Assembly: GCA_041725875.1 (NCBI GenBank) | Contig: JBGRQB010000026.1 | Coordinates: 1 to 32,740, forward strand | From: JBGRQB01 sp041725875 | GTDB lineage: Bacteria > Bacteroidota > Ignavibacteria > Ignavibacteriales > Melioribacteraceae | Direction: 5' to 3' | Length of the DNA: 32,740 nucleotides | Shown: positions 8,798 to 17,125 of the stretch, one piece after another | Position numbering within the stretch: the stretch's first letter is position 1 | How the letters are laid out: each line of letters begins with the position of its first letter | The notes under the pieces: generated by a model | Told to the model about the DNA's origin: nothing | Database searches by the model: none | Seen by the model: only the letters and a program-made list of their open reading frames with translations | Translations under genes and position numbers: made by a program

Positions 8798-10438
8798 TTA
8801 CCAGAACATTGCATATAATACAGCAACAACTACTAATACTGCATATGCGGAAATGTTAAATACTGAATCTGTTTTAAATATTTTTGAGGTTAAAGCTATT
8901 CCTTTTGGATCATCATCATTTTCAGAAGTAGTTAAACTTACTCCGGCAATAATTACCATTGTAATTATTAAAGTATAGAACATCTGATCCATCCAAGGAA
9001 GATCTACAACCGAACTTTTTAATAACATAGCTACAAACGCAGATGAAATAACACCAACGATAGCTGCTTTGTTTGTGGTTTTTTTCCAGAAAAGACCCAT
9101 TATAAATACGCCTAAAATTCCCGGACTCACCAAACCTGTGTATTCCTGAATATATTGGAACATCTGAGGAATGTTTCCTAACAATGGAGCCATAAAGACT
9201 GCAATAACAAGTGCAACTGCTGATGTTGTTCTACCAACGTTTACAAGTTTTCCTTCACTTGAATTTTTTCCAAGGTAAGGTTTGTAAATATCCATTGTGA
9301 AAATTGTTGATGTTGAGTTAAGCATTGATGCAAGAGAAGAAACTATTGCTGCAACAAGAGCTGCAAGTACAAGTCCTTTTAACCCTACAGGGATAAACGT
9401 ACTTATCAACCAAGGATAAGCTTTATCAAAGTTAACTCCGCCGCCGTTTGAGAATGCTTCGGTAACACCGGGAATTACAGCAGTACCTTCAGGCTGAGTG
9501 TACATAACAAAAACAACAATACCCGGAATTACAACGAATAAAGGAATTATTAATTTTAGAAAAGCTGCAAATGCAATACCTTTTTGAGCTTCTTTTAATG
9601 ATTTAGCTGCCAGAGTTCTTTGAATAATATACTGGTTGAATCCCCAGTAATAAAGATTTGCAACCCACATACCGCCAATTAACACAGCAATACCGGGCAA
9701 ATTAAAGTATTCCGAATCACCTCTTGGTATAATCATATGAAATTTTTCGCCGGCAGTATTATAGATATGTTGTAATCCGTTAATAAACCCGCCTTCAGGA
9801 GTAACATTATTAAGAGCAATAATAGAAGTTATTAAACCGCCAATCACAAGTAATACAACCTGTACCACGTCTGTCCAGGCTACGGCAGACAACCCGCCAT
9901 AAAGAGAGTAAGCAGCCGCGATAAAAGCCAACCCGATTATTGCATAAATAATTAAACTTCCGTCACCTGTACCAATTATTGTGTCAATTGCTTTTCCTCC
10001 AAGAAAAAGTACAGATGTAAGATTTACAAAAACAAATAGTGCAACCCAGAAGACTGCAAGAATTGTTTTAAGATTTGTACTAAAACGTTTTTCAATAAAT
10101 TCGGGAATTGTATACAAACCTTTTTCTATAAATACAGGTAAAAAGAATTTACCCACAATTATCAATGTGATAGCAGCCATCCATTCGTAAGATGCAATTG
10201 CAAGTCCGATAGCAAAACCGGAACCAGACATTCCTATAAACTGTTCTGCTGAAATGTTTGCTGCAATAAGGGAAGCGCCAATTGCCCACCAGGGTAGTGA
10301 TTTACCGGCAAGAAAATAATCTTTTGAATCTTTTTTATGACCCTTTTTATCTCTTGAAACCCAAAGGCCGAGGGCTACAATTCCGAGTATATACCCGGCA
10401 AAAACAATATAATCAACTTGCGAAAAACTCATAGGCAA
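8798..10438 (-). CDS. Sodium/galactose symporter of the SSS family (vSGLT-like)
   Basis: Inner-membrane transporter that couples sugar entry to sodium. The 546-residue protein is strikingly similar over its full length to Vibrio vSGLT as I remember it: near-identical stretches include FLAGKSLPWWAIGASLIAA, EQFIGMSGSG, ANLYYWGFNQYIIQRTLAAK, FQYIQEYTGLVSPGIL and the ending VLYAMFW. Residues matching the known galactose site are present: Asn61, Glu65, Gln66, Tyr84, Glu85, Asn261, Tyr264 (the inner gate) and Lys295. One difference is Ala88 where vSGLT has Ser91. The TM9 serines of the sodium site (IVSSLASMLNS) are kept. About 14 membrane segments are expected. It lies 17 bases after the epimerase gene and 10 before galK, so galactose is the likely substrate; glucose may also be carried. 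Confidence 0.95.
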   Translation of the reverse strand: MPMSFSQVDYIVFAGYILGIVALGLWVSRDKKGHKKDSKDYFLAGKSLPWWAIGASLIAANISAEQFIGMSGSGFAIGLAIASYEWMAAITLIIVGKFFLPVFIEKGLYTIPEFIEKRFSTNLKTILAVFWVALFVFVNLTSVLFLGGKAIDTIIGTGDGSLIIYAIIGLAFIAAAYSLYGGLSAVAWTDVVQVVLLVIGGLITSIIALNNVTPEGGFINGLQHIYNTAGEKFHMIIPRGDSEYFNLPGIAVLIGGMWVANLYYWGFNQYIIQRTLAAKSLKEAQKGIAFAAFLKLIIPLFVVIPGIVVFVMYTQPEGTAVIPGVTEAFSNGGGVNFDKAYPWLISTFIPVGLKGLVLAALVAAIVSSLASMLNSTSTIFTMDIYKPYLGKNSSEGKLVNVGRTTSAVALVIAVFMAPLLGNIPQMFQYIQEYTGLVSPGILGVFIMGLFWKKTTNKAAIVGVISSAFVAMLLKSSVVDLPWMDQMFYTLIITMVIIAGVSLTTSENDDDPKGIALTSKIFKTDSVFNISAYAVLVVVAVLYAMFW

Positions 10439-10455
10439 TTAACTCCATTCATTTG

Positions 10456-11415
10456 TTAAACTTGTACTTTTCCTTCCAAAATTGAAAATGAAATACTCCA
10501 GCTGTTTGCAGCTCCTGCCTTAACTCTCCCCACTTCCTTGTTTTCCATTCCTGCTCTCAGACAATCTGGTCTGCCGCAGGTAGGTTCAACTCCTATAGTA
10601 AGATGTTTCCTCGAAGAATTAACCGGCCATCCGCCGTAAGTAAGCCACACTCCTAAATAAGGATTTTCAGCTGTATCGAAATTTATTAAAAACGTCTCAT
10701 TATATTTTTTGAAAAACACTCCCGCACTTCCGGTCTTTAAGTTATCTGTGAACAATTTAACTGCTTTTCCAAATGAAACATTTTTTATTTCGGAATAATC
10801 ATTCACATTATCAACCAGAGGCCAGTTAACGTAATCGCCAAAACTACCAATTGAAGCATCTGAACTCCAGTTCAAAAACAATTTTTTCTGACCTTCAGGC
10901 AAGATTATTTCATCTCCCTCGGAAATGTTTAACAAAGGATGTGCTGACCAGATATATTGAAAATCAAAATCGCAATCATTTTGCAGTTTATATTGAAAAT
11001 CTATCCGGTGGTTGTCTAGTGAGACAATCTTTTCAAACCGATACTTTCTTTGCACACCTTTAATAGACAATTTAACTTTTTTGTCAATAATTTCATAATC
11101 CCATTTTCTGCTCCACAATTCACCGTGATCCGGGAAAAAGAGTTCTTTTCCATTTTCGAACTCAACTTTTGAATCGGAAACATTAGGAAAACATTCGTCA
11201 AATCCGCTTGTATCAAAATCTTCGAAGTTTGCACCATAGTGCGGCTGATTGTACCTGCCGTCACTTTTTTGCGATTGAAGCAGATATTGAGCTCCACTTT
11301 TTTTATTTATTATTTTGTGAATTTTCCCGCCAATTTCAGGAAAAATATGTACTTCAAGAATTTCGTTTGAGATAATCAGATTTGTATAACCATCGTGCTC
11401 TGTTACTTCTACCAA
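10456..11415 (-). CDS. Aldose 1-epimerase-like protein (galactose mutarotase candidate)
   Basis: Member of the aldose-epimerase beta-supersandwich superfamily, 319 residues. It probably interconverts the alpha and beta anomers of galactose for galactokinase. The three key positions of GalM can be placed: His97 in FPDHGELW, His159 in WSAHPLL (general acid) and Glu277 in IGVEPTCGRPD (general base). The spacing agrees with GalM, although the rest is divergent from classical GalM, so a different sugar or a sugar-phosphate is possible. The protein has no signal peptide, so it acts in the cytoplasm. It is the first gene of the epimerase-symporter-galK operon. A TAnnTTTG promoter box and a LacI-type operator lie within 60 bases upstream. 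Confidence 0.85.
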   Translation of the reverse strand: MVEVTEHDGYTNLIISNEILEVHIFPEIGGKIHKIINKKSGAQYLLQSQKSDGRYNQPHYGANFEDFDTSGFDECFPNVSDSKVEFENGKELFFPDHGELWSRKWDYEIIDKKVKLSIKGVQRKYRFEKIVSLDNHRIDFQYKLQNDCDFDFQYIWSAHPLLNISEGDEIILPEGQKKLFLNWSSDASIGSFGDYVNWPLVDNVNDYSEIKNVSFGKAVKLFTDNLKTGSAGVFFKKYNETFLINFDTAENPYLGVWLTYGGWPVNSSRKHLTIGVEPTCGRPDCLRAGMENKEVGRVKAGAANSWSISFSILEGKVQV

Positions 11416-11440
11416 ATTTTTCTCCGCAATAAGGTCTACT

Positions 11441-11454
11441 TGTTAACGCTAACA
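11441..11454. promoter_or_regulatory. LacI-type operator O1 before the epimerase-symporter-galK operon
   Basis: TGTTAACGCTAACA is a near-perfect dyad with a central CG, the form bound by LacI/GalR-family repressors. It sits just downstream of the candidate -7 box, over the expected transcription start, where a repressor would block initiation. A near-identical site lies at 13707-13720 before galT. The regulator encoded at 11512-12528 is the obvious candidate to bind both. Confidence 0.75.
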
Positions 11455-11462
11455 TCTTTTCC

Positions 11463-11470
11463 CAAAGTTA
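11463..11470 (-). promoter_or_regulatory. Candidate -7 promoter box of the epimerase-symporter-galK operon
   Basis: The minus strand reads TAACTTTG, matching TAnnTTTG. The wider context TTGCTAnnTTTGGGAAAA is shared with the galT promoter at 13694-13701, supporting that both are real promoters. No clear -33 element is seen. Confidence 0.55.
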
Positions 11471-11511
11471 GCAATTAATCTTTTTAAATGCTAATTTTTT
11501 TTAGACTAGTC

Positions 11512-12528
11512 TTAAATGCCTGTGGATTTTCGTTCAACAATTTCTGTAGCAAGATAAATATCTTCTACAGGTTCAGAGTCATTTTCGATATGGGCAATCA
11601 GTTTTTCAGCTGCTTTTCTGCCAATTTCGTAGGCAGGCTGCTTAATTGTTGTAAGTGAAGGAGTAACCAAATTTGCTCTTATATCATCGGTGAAACCAAC
11701 AACCGCAATATCTTCTGGAATTTTTAATCCGGCTTCTTTAATTGCGTTCATTGCTCCAAATGCACAGGGGTCATTTACACAAACAACTGCTTCAGGCAAC
11801 TGATCGGAAGGAGATGATAAAAGCTCTTTCATTGCCTCATAACCGCCTGTTTCGTGCAGACCAGCAATCTTTATATATTCATCCTTAACTTCAATGTTTG
11901 AGTTAAGCAAAGCGCGCTTATATCCGTTGAGTCGTTCCCGACCAATAGAAATTGTGGTAGGTCCTGCAAGATGGGCAATTTTTGAATATCCTTTTTTCAC
12001 AAGATATTCTGTTATATTAAATGAACTTTCGTCATCATTAATACCAACACAACTTGCTCCCAGATTATGAACACATCTGTCAAAGAAAACAATCGGGAGT
12101 TTCATATTGATAATTTGTTTGTAGATTGAAAAATCTCTTACAGATTCAGCCATTGAAATTAAAATTCCGTCAACTCTTTTTGAGGCAAGCGTCTCAATAG
12201 CTGCAACTTCTTTTTTTGAATCTTCGGCAGAATGAGTGAAAATAATCTGATAGCCGGCCAGGTTTATGACTTCTTCCATTCCCTTAATTGCATCGGGGAA
12301 AAATGAATGGGTAATTTCAGGTACAACTATCCCTACTGTAAATGTTCTTTTCTGAACCAGACTTTTTGCAATGTGGTTCTGTATATATCCCATTTCGCGT
12401 GCAGTTTCCATAACGCGTTTTTTGGTTTTTTCATCTACGTTTGGTCTGTTGTTAAGTGCGCGTGAAACTGTCATCATTGACACACCCAATTTGTTTGCGA
12501 CCTGTTTTATTGTTACTCGTTCAGCCAT
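11512..12528 (-). CDS. LacI/GalR-family transcriptional regulator of the galactose locus
   Basis: A 338-residue DNA-binding repressor of standard length. The N-terminal helix-turn-helix is clear (TIKQVANKLGVSMMTVSRAL, about residues 6-25), followed by the hinge around NNRPNVDEKTKKRVMETA, which contacts the operator centre. The remaining 280 residues are the periplasmic-binding-protein-like sugar sensor (TVGIVVPEITHSFFPDAIKG, then AVVGFTDDIRANLVTPSLTT and the closing EIVERKSTG). It lies between galT and the epimerase operon, and two matching operators flank it, so it probably represses the locus until galactose or a derivative binds. The ATG at 12528 follows GAGG. It may have its own promoter (12550-12557) as well as read-through from galT. 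The ligand is inferred from context only. Confidence 0.94.
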   Translation of the reverse strand: MAERVTIKQVANKLGVSMMTVSRALNNRPNVDEKTKKRVMETAREMGYIQNHIAKSLVQKRTFTVGIVVPEITHSFFPDAIKGMEEVINLAGYQIIFTHSAEDSKKEVAAIETLASKRVDGILISMAESVRDFSIYKQIINMKLPIVFFDRCVHNLGASCVGINDDESSFNITEYLVKKGYSKIAHLAGPTTISIGRERLNGYKRALLNSNIEVKDEYIKIAGLHETGGYEAMKELLSSPSDQLPEAVVCVNDPCAFGAMNAIKEAGLKIPEDIAVVGFTDDIRANLVTPSLTTIKQPAYEIGRKAAEKLIAHIENDSEPVEDIYLATEIVERKSTGI

Positions 12529-12549
12529 TTAATTCCTCAATTCAAAACT

Positions 12550-12557
12550 CAAATTTA
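12550..12557 (-). promoter_or_regulatory. Candidate -7 promoter box of the lacI-type regulator
   Basis: The minus strand reads TAAATTTG, the same octamer found before the MATE and tetR genes, 21 bases before the ATG. This suggests the regulator is also transcribed independently of galT. Confidence 0.35.
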
Positions 12558-12559
12558 AA

Positions 12560-12587
12560 ATTCAGGCCCCCACCCTTTTTCCTGAAT
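12560..12587 (-). terminator. Weak hairpin between galT and the regulator gene
   Basis: ATTCAGG at 12560-12566 pairs with CCTGAAT at 12581-12587 around a 14-base loop. On the minus strand the stem is followed by TTTAAATTTG, a poor U-tract. It could act as a partial terminator after galT, but the stem is short. Confidence 0.25.
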
Positions 12588-12613
12588 ACAGCACACTAAA
12601 ATATTAAATTATT

Positions 12614-13660
12614 TTACTTATTAAAACGTTTTTTTGATAAATTTCTAAGTCTTTCGGCACTTGTTTCGGGAGTTATGTCTCTCTGGGCTTCCCCTAACAT
12701 TTCGTAACCAACCATAAATTTTTTAACTTCGGCAGATCTCAGCAAAGGTGGATAAAAGTGCATATGAAAATGCCATTCAGGATGATCTGTATTATCTGTC
12801 GGCGACTGATGAATGCCTGCTGAATATGGGAAATTAATTTCAAACATATTATCATATTTTGCAGTTACCACTTTTATAATTTCGGCAAAAGCAGCTTTTT
12901 CTTCAGAAGTAAATTCTGATAAATTTTTCAGATGGCGTTTACTTAAAACCATAGTTTCAAAAGGCCAGATTGCCCAAAAAGGAACCAAAGCAACAAAATG
13001 ATCATTTTCGTAAACTATTCTTTCTTTCTCTTCCAATTCCTGTTTAAGATAATCGCACAACATACAACTGCAGTTTTCTTCATAATATTTCTGCTGTTGA
13101 ATCAATTCTTTGCGCGGTTCGTTTGGAATTGATTTCTGCGCCCATATTTGTCCGTGCGGATGAGGATTACTGCATCCCATAATTGCACCTTTGTTTTCAA
13201 ATATCTGCACATAATTTATTTCTTCGTTTGAACCAAGTTCTTCATATTCTCTTTGCCAAAGTTCAACAACCTTAACAATATCTTCAATTTCCATATCAGG
13301 AAGTGTTAAACTATGATCGGGTGAAAAACAGATTACTCTGCAAATTCCTTTTTCTTCCTTTGCAACAAGAAGATTACTGATATTTACTTCTTTATCTTTA
13401 CCTTCAAAATTGAGTGCACTAAAATCATTTGTAAACGCAAATGGCTCTTTATACTCCGGATTTACTTTGCCTCCTGCTCTTTCGTTGCCCGGACACAAAT
13501 AACATCCCGGATCGTAAGAAGGTTTCTTTTCAACCGATTTTTCTTCTGTCTTTCCCTGCCATGGTCTTTTAGCTCTGTGCGGTGAAACCAGTACCCACTC
13601 GCCTGTTAAAATGTTTAATCTTCTGTGCGGATGATCTGTAAGTTGAAGCTTTTCACTCAT
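12614..13660 (-). CDS. galT: Galactose-1-phosphate uridylyltransferase
   Basis: Second Leloir enzyme: it transfers UMP from UDP-glucose to galactose-1-phosphate through a uridylyl-histidine intermediate. The 348-residue length equals the E. coli enzyme class. The active-site motif SNPHPHGQIW is at 165-173, with His169 as the expected nucleophile. A zinc-binding CYLC pair is at Cys53 and Cys56. The second HIT-like half contains the HPEWHFHMHFYPP stretch near residues 294-306. The gene starts at ATG 13660, preceded by CGGAAAA at a rather long spacing. It is the first gene of the locus on this strand, ahead of the regulator gene, with an operator and a -7 box within 60 bases upstream. UDP-galactose 4-epimerase, needed to complete the cycle, is not in the window. 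Confidence 0.97.
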   Translation of the reverse strand: MSEKLQLTDHPHRRLNILTGEWVLVSPHRAKRPWQGKTEEKSVEKKPSYDPGCYLCPGNERAGGKVNPEYKEPFAFTNDFSALNFEGKDKEVNISNLLVAKEEKGICRVICFSPDHSLTLPDMEIEDIVKVVELWQREYEELGSNEEINYVQIFENKGAIMGCSNPHPHGQIWAQKSIPNEPRKELIQQQKYYEENCSCMLCDYLKQELEEKERIVYENDHFVALVPFWAIWPFETMVLSKRHLKNLSEFTSEEKAAFAEIIKVVTAKYDNMFEINFPYSAGIHQSPTDNTDHPEWHFHMHFYPPLLRSAEVKKFMVGYEMLGEAQRDITPETSAERLRNLSKKRFNK

Positions 13661-13693
13661 TCTAATTTTCCGATAGTTTTTTTATTATTTTCC

Positions 13694-13701
13694 CAAATAT
13701 A
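13694..13701 (-). promoter_or_regulatory. Candidate -7 promoter box of galT
   Basis: The minus strand reads TATATTTG, a full match to TAnnTTTG, 33 bases before the galT ATG. It is embedded in TTTGCTATATTTGGGAAAA, closely matching the promoter of the epimerase operon. Confidence 0.6.
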
Positions 13702-13706
13702 GCAAA

Positions 13707-13720
13707 TGTTAACGTTAACT
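13707..13720. promoter_or_regulatory. LacI-type operator O2 before galT
   Basis: TGTTAACGTTAACT contains a perfect 12-base palindrome (GTTAACGTTAAC) with a central CG. It lies five bases upstream of the galT -7 box, in the spacer where a repressor would exclude RNA polymerase. It differs by only two bases from O1. It also lies within the shared upstream region of the divergent propeller gene at 13823. Confidence 0.75.
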
Positions 13721-13765
13721 TTAAGATATTTATTTATAATTCTTAAAATTAGTCATACAAAATCG

Positions 13766-13773
13766 TATTTTAG
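13766..13773 (+). promoter_or_regulatory. Weak candidate -7 box of the BNR-propeller gene
   Basis: TATTTTAG departs from TAnnTTTG by one base, 49 bases before the first ATG. Operator O2 lies about 45 bases further upstream. Confidence 0.25.
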
Positions 13774-13822
13774 CATCGTTAATACTTAATTCACAATTTC
13801 ATTAAAAAATCTTAGGGGAGAA

Positions 13823-16800
13823 ATGATGAAAAGATTTTTATCATTTTTTTTAATTCTGGTCCTGGCTCTTACCTGCGTAAATGCAAAAGATAAGAGTAAG
13901 AAAAAAGATCCGATGAATCCGGGTGCTTTTAGCGGACTAAAATTTAGAAATATCGGACCGGCTTTTCCATCCGGACGTATTGCAGATTTTGCTGTTAATC
14001 CAAATAATCACAGCGAATATTATGTTGGTGTTGCCTGCGGTCATATCTGGAAAACAGTAAACAACGGCGTTACCTGGAAGCCTGTTTTTGACAACTATGG
14101 TTCATATTCAATTGGTGCTTTGGCAATTGATCCGAATAACACAAATGTGATTTGGGCCGGTACAGGTGAAAATAATCATCAGCGTGCTCTTGCTTATGGC
14201 GATGGTGTTTATAAATCTGTAGATGGCGGACAAAGCTGGAAAAATATGGGATTAAAGGAATCGAAACAGATTGGTAAAATTTTGATCGATCCGAGAAATT
14301 CCAATGTAGTTTATGTTGCAGCTGAAGGTTCTGTTTGGGGACCGGGCGGTGAAAGAGGTCTTTACAAAACCGAAGATGGTGGTAAAACCTGGAAGATAGT
14401 TCTTGAAATTAGCGAAAACACAGGTGTAAATAATGTTGTTCTTGATCCGAGAAACCCTGATGTACTTTACGCAACTTCAGAACAGAGAAGAAGACGTTTT
14501 AACATAAGAATTGGCGGCGGACCTGAATCAGCAGTTTACAAATCTGAAGATGCAGGTAAATCGTGGAGAAAAATTGAAAAAGGTTTACCTTCTGTACACA
14601 AAGGCGGGATGGGTATAGCAATTTCTCCTGTTAATCCTGATGTGTTATATCTGATTGTTGAAGCTCAGCTTGGTAAAGGCGGGTTTTTCCGTTCAGTAAA
14701 CAGAGGTGAAAGCTGGCAGAAAATGAGTTCACACGCATCCAGCGGACAGTATTACAACGAAATATATTGCGATCCTGTTGATGTTGATAAAGTTTACTCT
14801 GTTGAGACTTTTACTCATTTTACAAAAGATGCCGGAAAAACCTGGCAGCGTTTAAGTCTTAAAGGCCGCCACGTGGATGATCACGCATTATGGATTGACC
14901 CGCAAGATACAAAACACTTTATGATTGGCGGTGACGGCGGTATCTACGAAACTTATGATTCCGGTAAAGAATGGTTATTCAAAAGTAACCTTCCTGTTAC
15001 TCAGTTTTATCGTGTTTCTGTTGACGAAGATTATCCGTTTTACAATGTTTACGGCGGAACGCAGGATAACAATTCAATGGGCGGACCTTCAAGAACTTTG
15101 AGTCGTGACGGAATTGTAAGCAGTGACTGGTTTGTTACTAATGGCGGTGACGGTTTCTGGGGCGCTGCTGATCCTAAAAATCCTAACATTGTTTATGCTG
15201 AATCACAGTACGGCGGAATGGTTCGTTATGATAGAAAATCAGGCGAATCTATTGGTATCAGACCTGAACCAAGAAAAGGTGAAAAAACTTATAAATGGAA
15301 TTGGGACACTCCTTTGTTAATAAGTCCTCACAATCACAAAAGAATTTATTGTGCAGCAAACAAAATTTTCCGCAGTGAAGATCGCGGTGACAACTGGGCA
15401 GTAATAAGTGATGATTTATCAGCAAAAATTTCCAGAGATGAATGGCCTGTAATGGGTAAGTTCTGGAGTACTGATGCTGTTTCCAAAAACGTTTCAACTT
15501 CACAATACGGAATGGTTATCTCTTTAACCGAATCTCCGCTTAAAGAAAATTTACTTTATGCAGGAACCGACGATGGTTTAATTCAGGTTACTGAAAATGC
15601 CAAAGACTGGAAAAGATATGAAGAGTTTCCTGAAGTTCCGAAACATTCTTATGTAAGTGATATTCTTGCCGACAGATTTAATGAAAATATTGTTTATGCA
15701 ACTTTCAAAAATGATAAACGTAACGACTTCAAACCTTACGTACTAAAAAGTACTGATAAAGGTAAAAACTGGGAAGTAATCACTAACAATCTTCCTGCTA
15801 ACGGAGTTGTTCACACAATTGAACAGGATCATGTAAATAGTAATTTATTATTTGTAGGAACCGAGTTCGGAATTTATTTCTCTGTTAACGGCGGTAAAAA
15901 GTGGATTCAGCTTAAAGCGGGAATTCCAACTGTTGCAGTCAGAGACATTGCAATTCAGAGAAGAGAAAATGATTTGGTGTTGGCTACATTTGGCAGAGGT
16001 TTCTATGTACTTGATGATTACACTCCGCTAAGAGAAGCTAATCCTGAGCTATTCAAAAAAGATGCTCATATTTTCCCTGTGAAAGATGCGTTAATGTATA
16101 TGCAGACAAGAGGAAGATACGGACAGGGTTCAACTTACTTTAAAGCTAAAAATCCTGCCTTTGGTGCAACTTTTACTTACTATGTAAAAGAAAGCGCTAA
16201 AACAAAAAAACAGAAAAGACATGCTGAAGAAAGAAAATTATTTAAAGACAGTAAAAGAATTCCTCAGCCATCTTATCTTGAAGTAAGAGCAGAAGATAAT
16301 GAAATTAAACCTCATTTAATTTTTACAATCACAGATGCTCAGGGTAATTTTGTTCGTAAAATTACAAAGCCTGTTACAAAAGGTATCAATCGTGTAAACT
16401 GGGATTTATATTACGAATCACTTGCTCCTGTTTCAGTTTCTAACAATACATTTAATCCGTTAAAATCTACTCGCGGAAGTTCACTTGCTCTTCCTGGTAA
16501 ATATTTTGTTTCAATATCAAAATATATTGACGGACAAATTACAAAACTTGTAGAACCGGTTGAGTTTACTGCAAAAGTTCTTAACAATACAACTCTTCCT
16601 GCTGTTGACAGAAAAGCTTTGGTTAAATTCCAGAAAGATATGCAGGAAATGTACAGAACAATCAGAGGAACACAGCAGTTCCACAGAGATTTGATTAAAA
16701 AAGTTGAGTATATCAGACAAGCACTTTACAGTGTTGCATCTGCTAAAGAAGAAACTATTCTTAAAGCAAATAAACTTCGTGAAGAACTTGATCAGATAGA

Positions 16801-17086
16801 CTATAAACTTTATGGTCAGCGTCCAAAAGCGAGTCGCGAAGAAAACTTCCCAGCACAGGTAAGCATTAATGAAAGATTAAATGCAATGGTTTGGGGACAC
16901 TGGGGTTCTACTTCTAACATTACAGGAGTTGAAACCAGAAGTTACGAAATTTTACGCGAAGAGTTTCCGCCTGTATTAAACAGATTAAAAGAAATCTTTA
17001 ATAAAGATATAAAAGAATTGGAAACAGAGCTTGAAAAAATAAAAGCTCCCTGGACTCCGGGAAGAATTCCGATTTGGAATAATTAA
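13823..17086 (+). CDS. Secreted BNR/sortilin-like beta-propeller protein
   Basis: An exported protein of 1087 residues. A signal peptide spans residues 1-21 (ending VNA). About residues 35-750 carry many BNR/Asp-box repeats of the S-x-D-x-G-x-x-W type, such as SVDGGQSWKNMG, TEDGGKTWKIV, SEDAGKSWRKI, TKDAGKTWQRL, SEDRGDNWAVI, STDKGKNWEVI and SVNGGKKWIQL. These suggest one or two multi-bladed propellers of the VPS10/sortilin type. After FGRGFYVLDDYTP comes a beta-rich section and then a helical, charged C-terminus (about 930-1070). Annotation pipelines often call such proteins 'glycosyl hydrolase', but I see no sialidase arginine triad or other catalytic set. A role in binding or secreted-protein handling is as likely. 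AGGGGAG suits the second ATG (13826) slightly better than the first. It is monocistronic with its own terminator. Confidence 0.88.
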   Translation: MMKRFLSFFLILVLALTCVNAKDKSKKKDPMNPGAFSGLKFRNIGPAFPSGRIADFAVNPNNHSEYYVGVACGHIWKTVNNGVTWKPVFDNYGSYSIGALAIDPNNTNVIWAGTGENNHQRALAYGDGVYKSVDGGQSWKNMGLKESKQIGKILIDPRNSNVVYVAAEGSVWGPGGERGLYKTEDGGKTWKIVLEISENTGVNNVVLDPRNPDVLYATSEQRRRRFNIRIGGGPESAVYKSEDAGKSWRKIEKGLPSVHKGGMGIAISPVNPDVLYLIVEAQLGKGGFFRSVNRGESWQKMSSHASSGQYYNEIYCDPVDVDKVYSVETFTHFTKDAGKTWQRLSLKGRHVDDHALWIDPQDTKHFMIGGDGGIYETYDSGKEWLFKSNLPVTQFYRVSVDEDYPFYNVYGGTQDNNSMGGPSRTLSRDGIVSSDWFVTNGGDGFWGAADPKNPNIVYAESQYGGMVRYDRKSGESIGIRPEPRKGEKTYKWNWDTPLLISPHNHKRIYCAANKIFRSEDRGDNWAVISDDLSAKISRDEWPVMGKFWSTDAVSKNVSTSQYGMVISLTESPLKENLLYAGTDDGLIQVTENAKDWKRYEEFPEVPKHSYVSDILADRFNENIVYATFKNDKRNDFKPYVLKSTDKGKNWEVITNNLPANGVVHTIEQDHVNSNLLFVGTEFGIYFSVNGGKKWIQLKAGIPTVAVRDIAIQRRENDLVLATFGRGFYVLDDYTPLREANPELFKKDAHIFPVKDALMYMQTRGRYGQGSTYFKAKNPAFGATFTYYVKESAKTKKQKRHAEERKLFKDSKRIPQPSYLEVRAEDNEIKPHLIFTITDAQGNFVRKITKPVTKGINRVNWDLYYESLAPVSVSNNTFNPLKSTRGSSLALPGKYFVSISKYIDGQITKLVEPVEFTAKVLNNTTLPAVDRKALVKFQKDMQEMYRTIRGTQQFHRDLIKKVEYIRQALYSVASAKEETILKANKLREELDQIDYKLYGQRPKASREENFPAQVSINERLNAMVWGHWGSTSNITGVETRSYEILREEFPPVLNRLKEIFNKDIKELETELEKIKAPWTPGRIPIWNN

Positions 17087-17088
17087 AT

Positions 17089-17117
17089 AAAAAAAGGGGC
17101 TTGAGCCCCTTTTTTTT
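17089..17117. terminator. Bidirectional terminator after the BNR-propeller gene
   Basis: GGGGC at 17096-17100 pairs with GCCCC at 17105-17109 around TTGA, with A-runs before and T-runs after extending the stem. It can serve both the propeller gene and the convergent gene ending at 17126. Confidence 0.9.
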
Positions 17118-17125
17118 ATAAATTT

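Noticed and set aside
11503..11512. Perfect palindrome AGACTAGTCT at the end of the lacI-type gene.
   Set aside because: Only ten bases, no U-tract after it on either strand and no second copy in the window, so neither a terminator nor an operator is supported.
13823..17086. Calling the BNR-repeat protein a sialidase or glycoside hydrolase.
   Set aside because: BNR/Asp-box repeats are structural. No sialidase arginine triad, Tyr/Glu nucleophile or RIP motif was seen.
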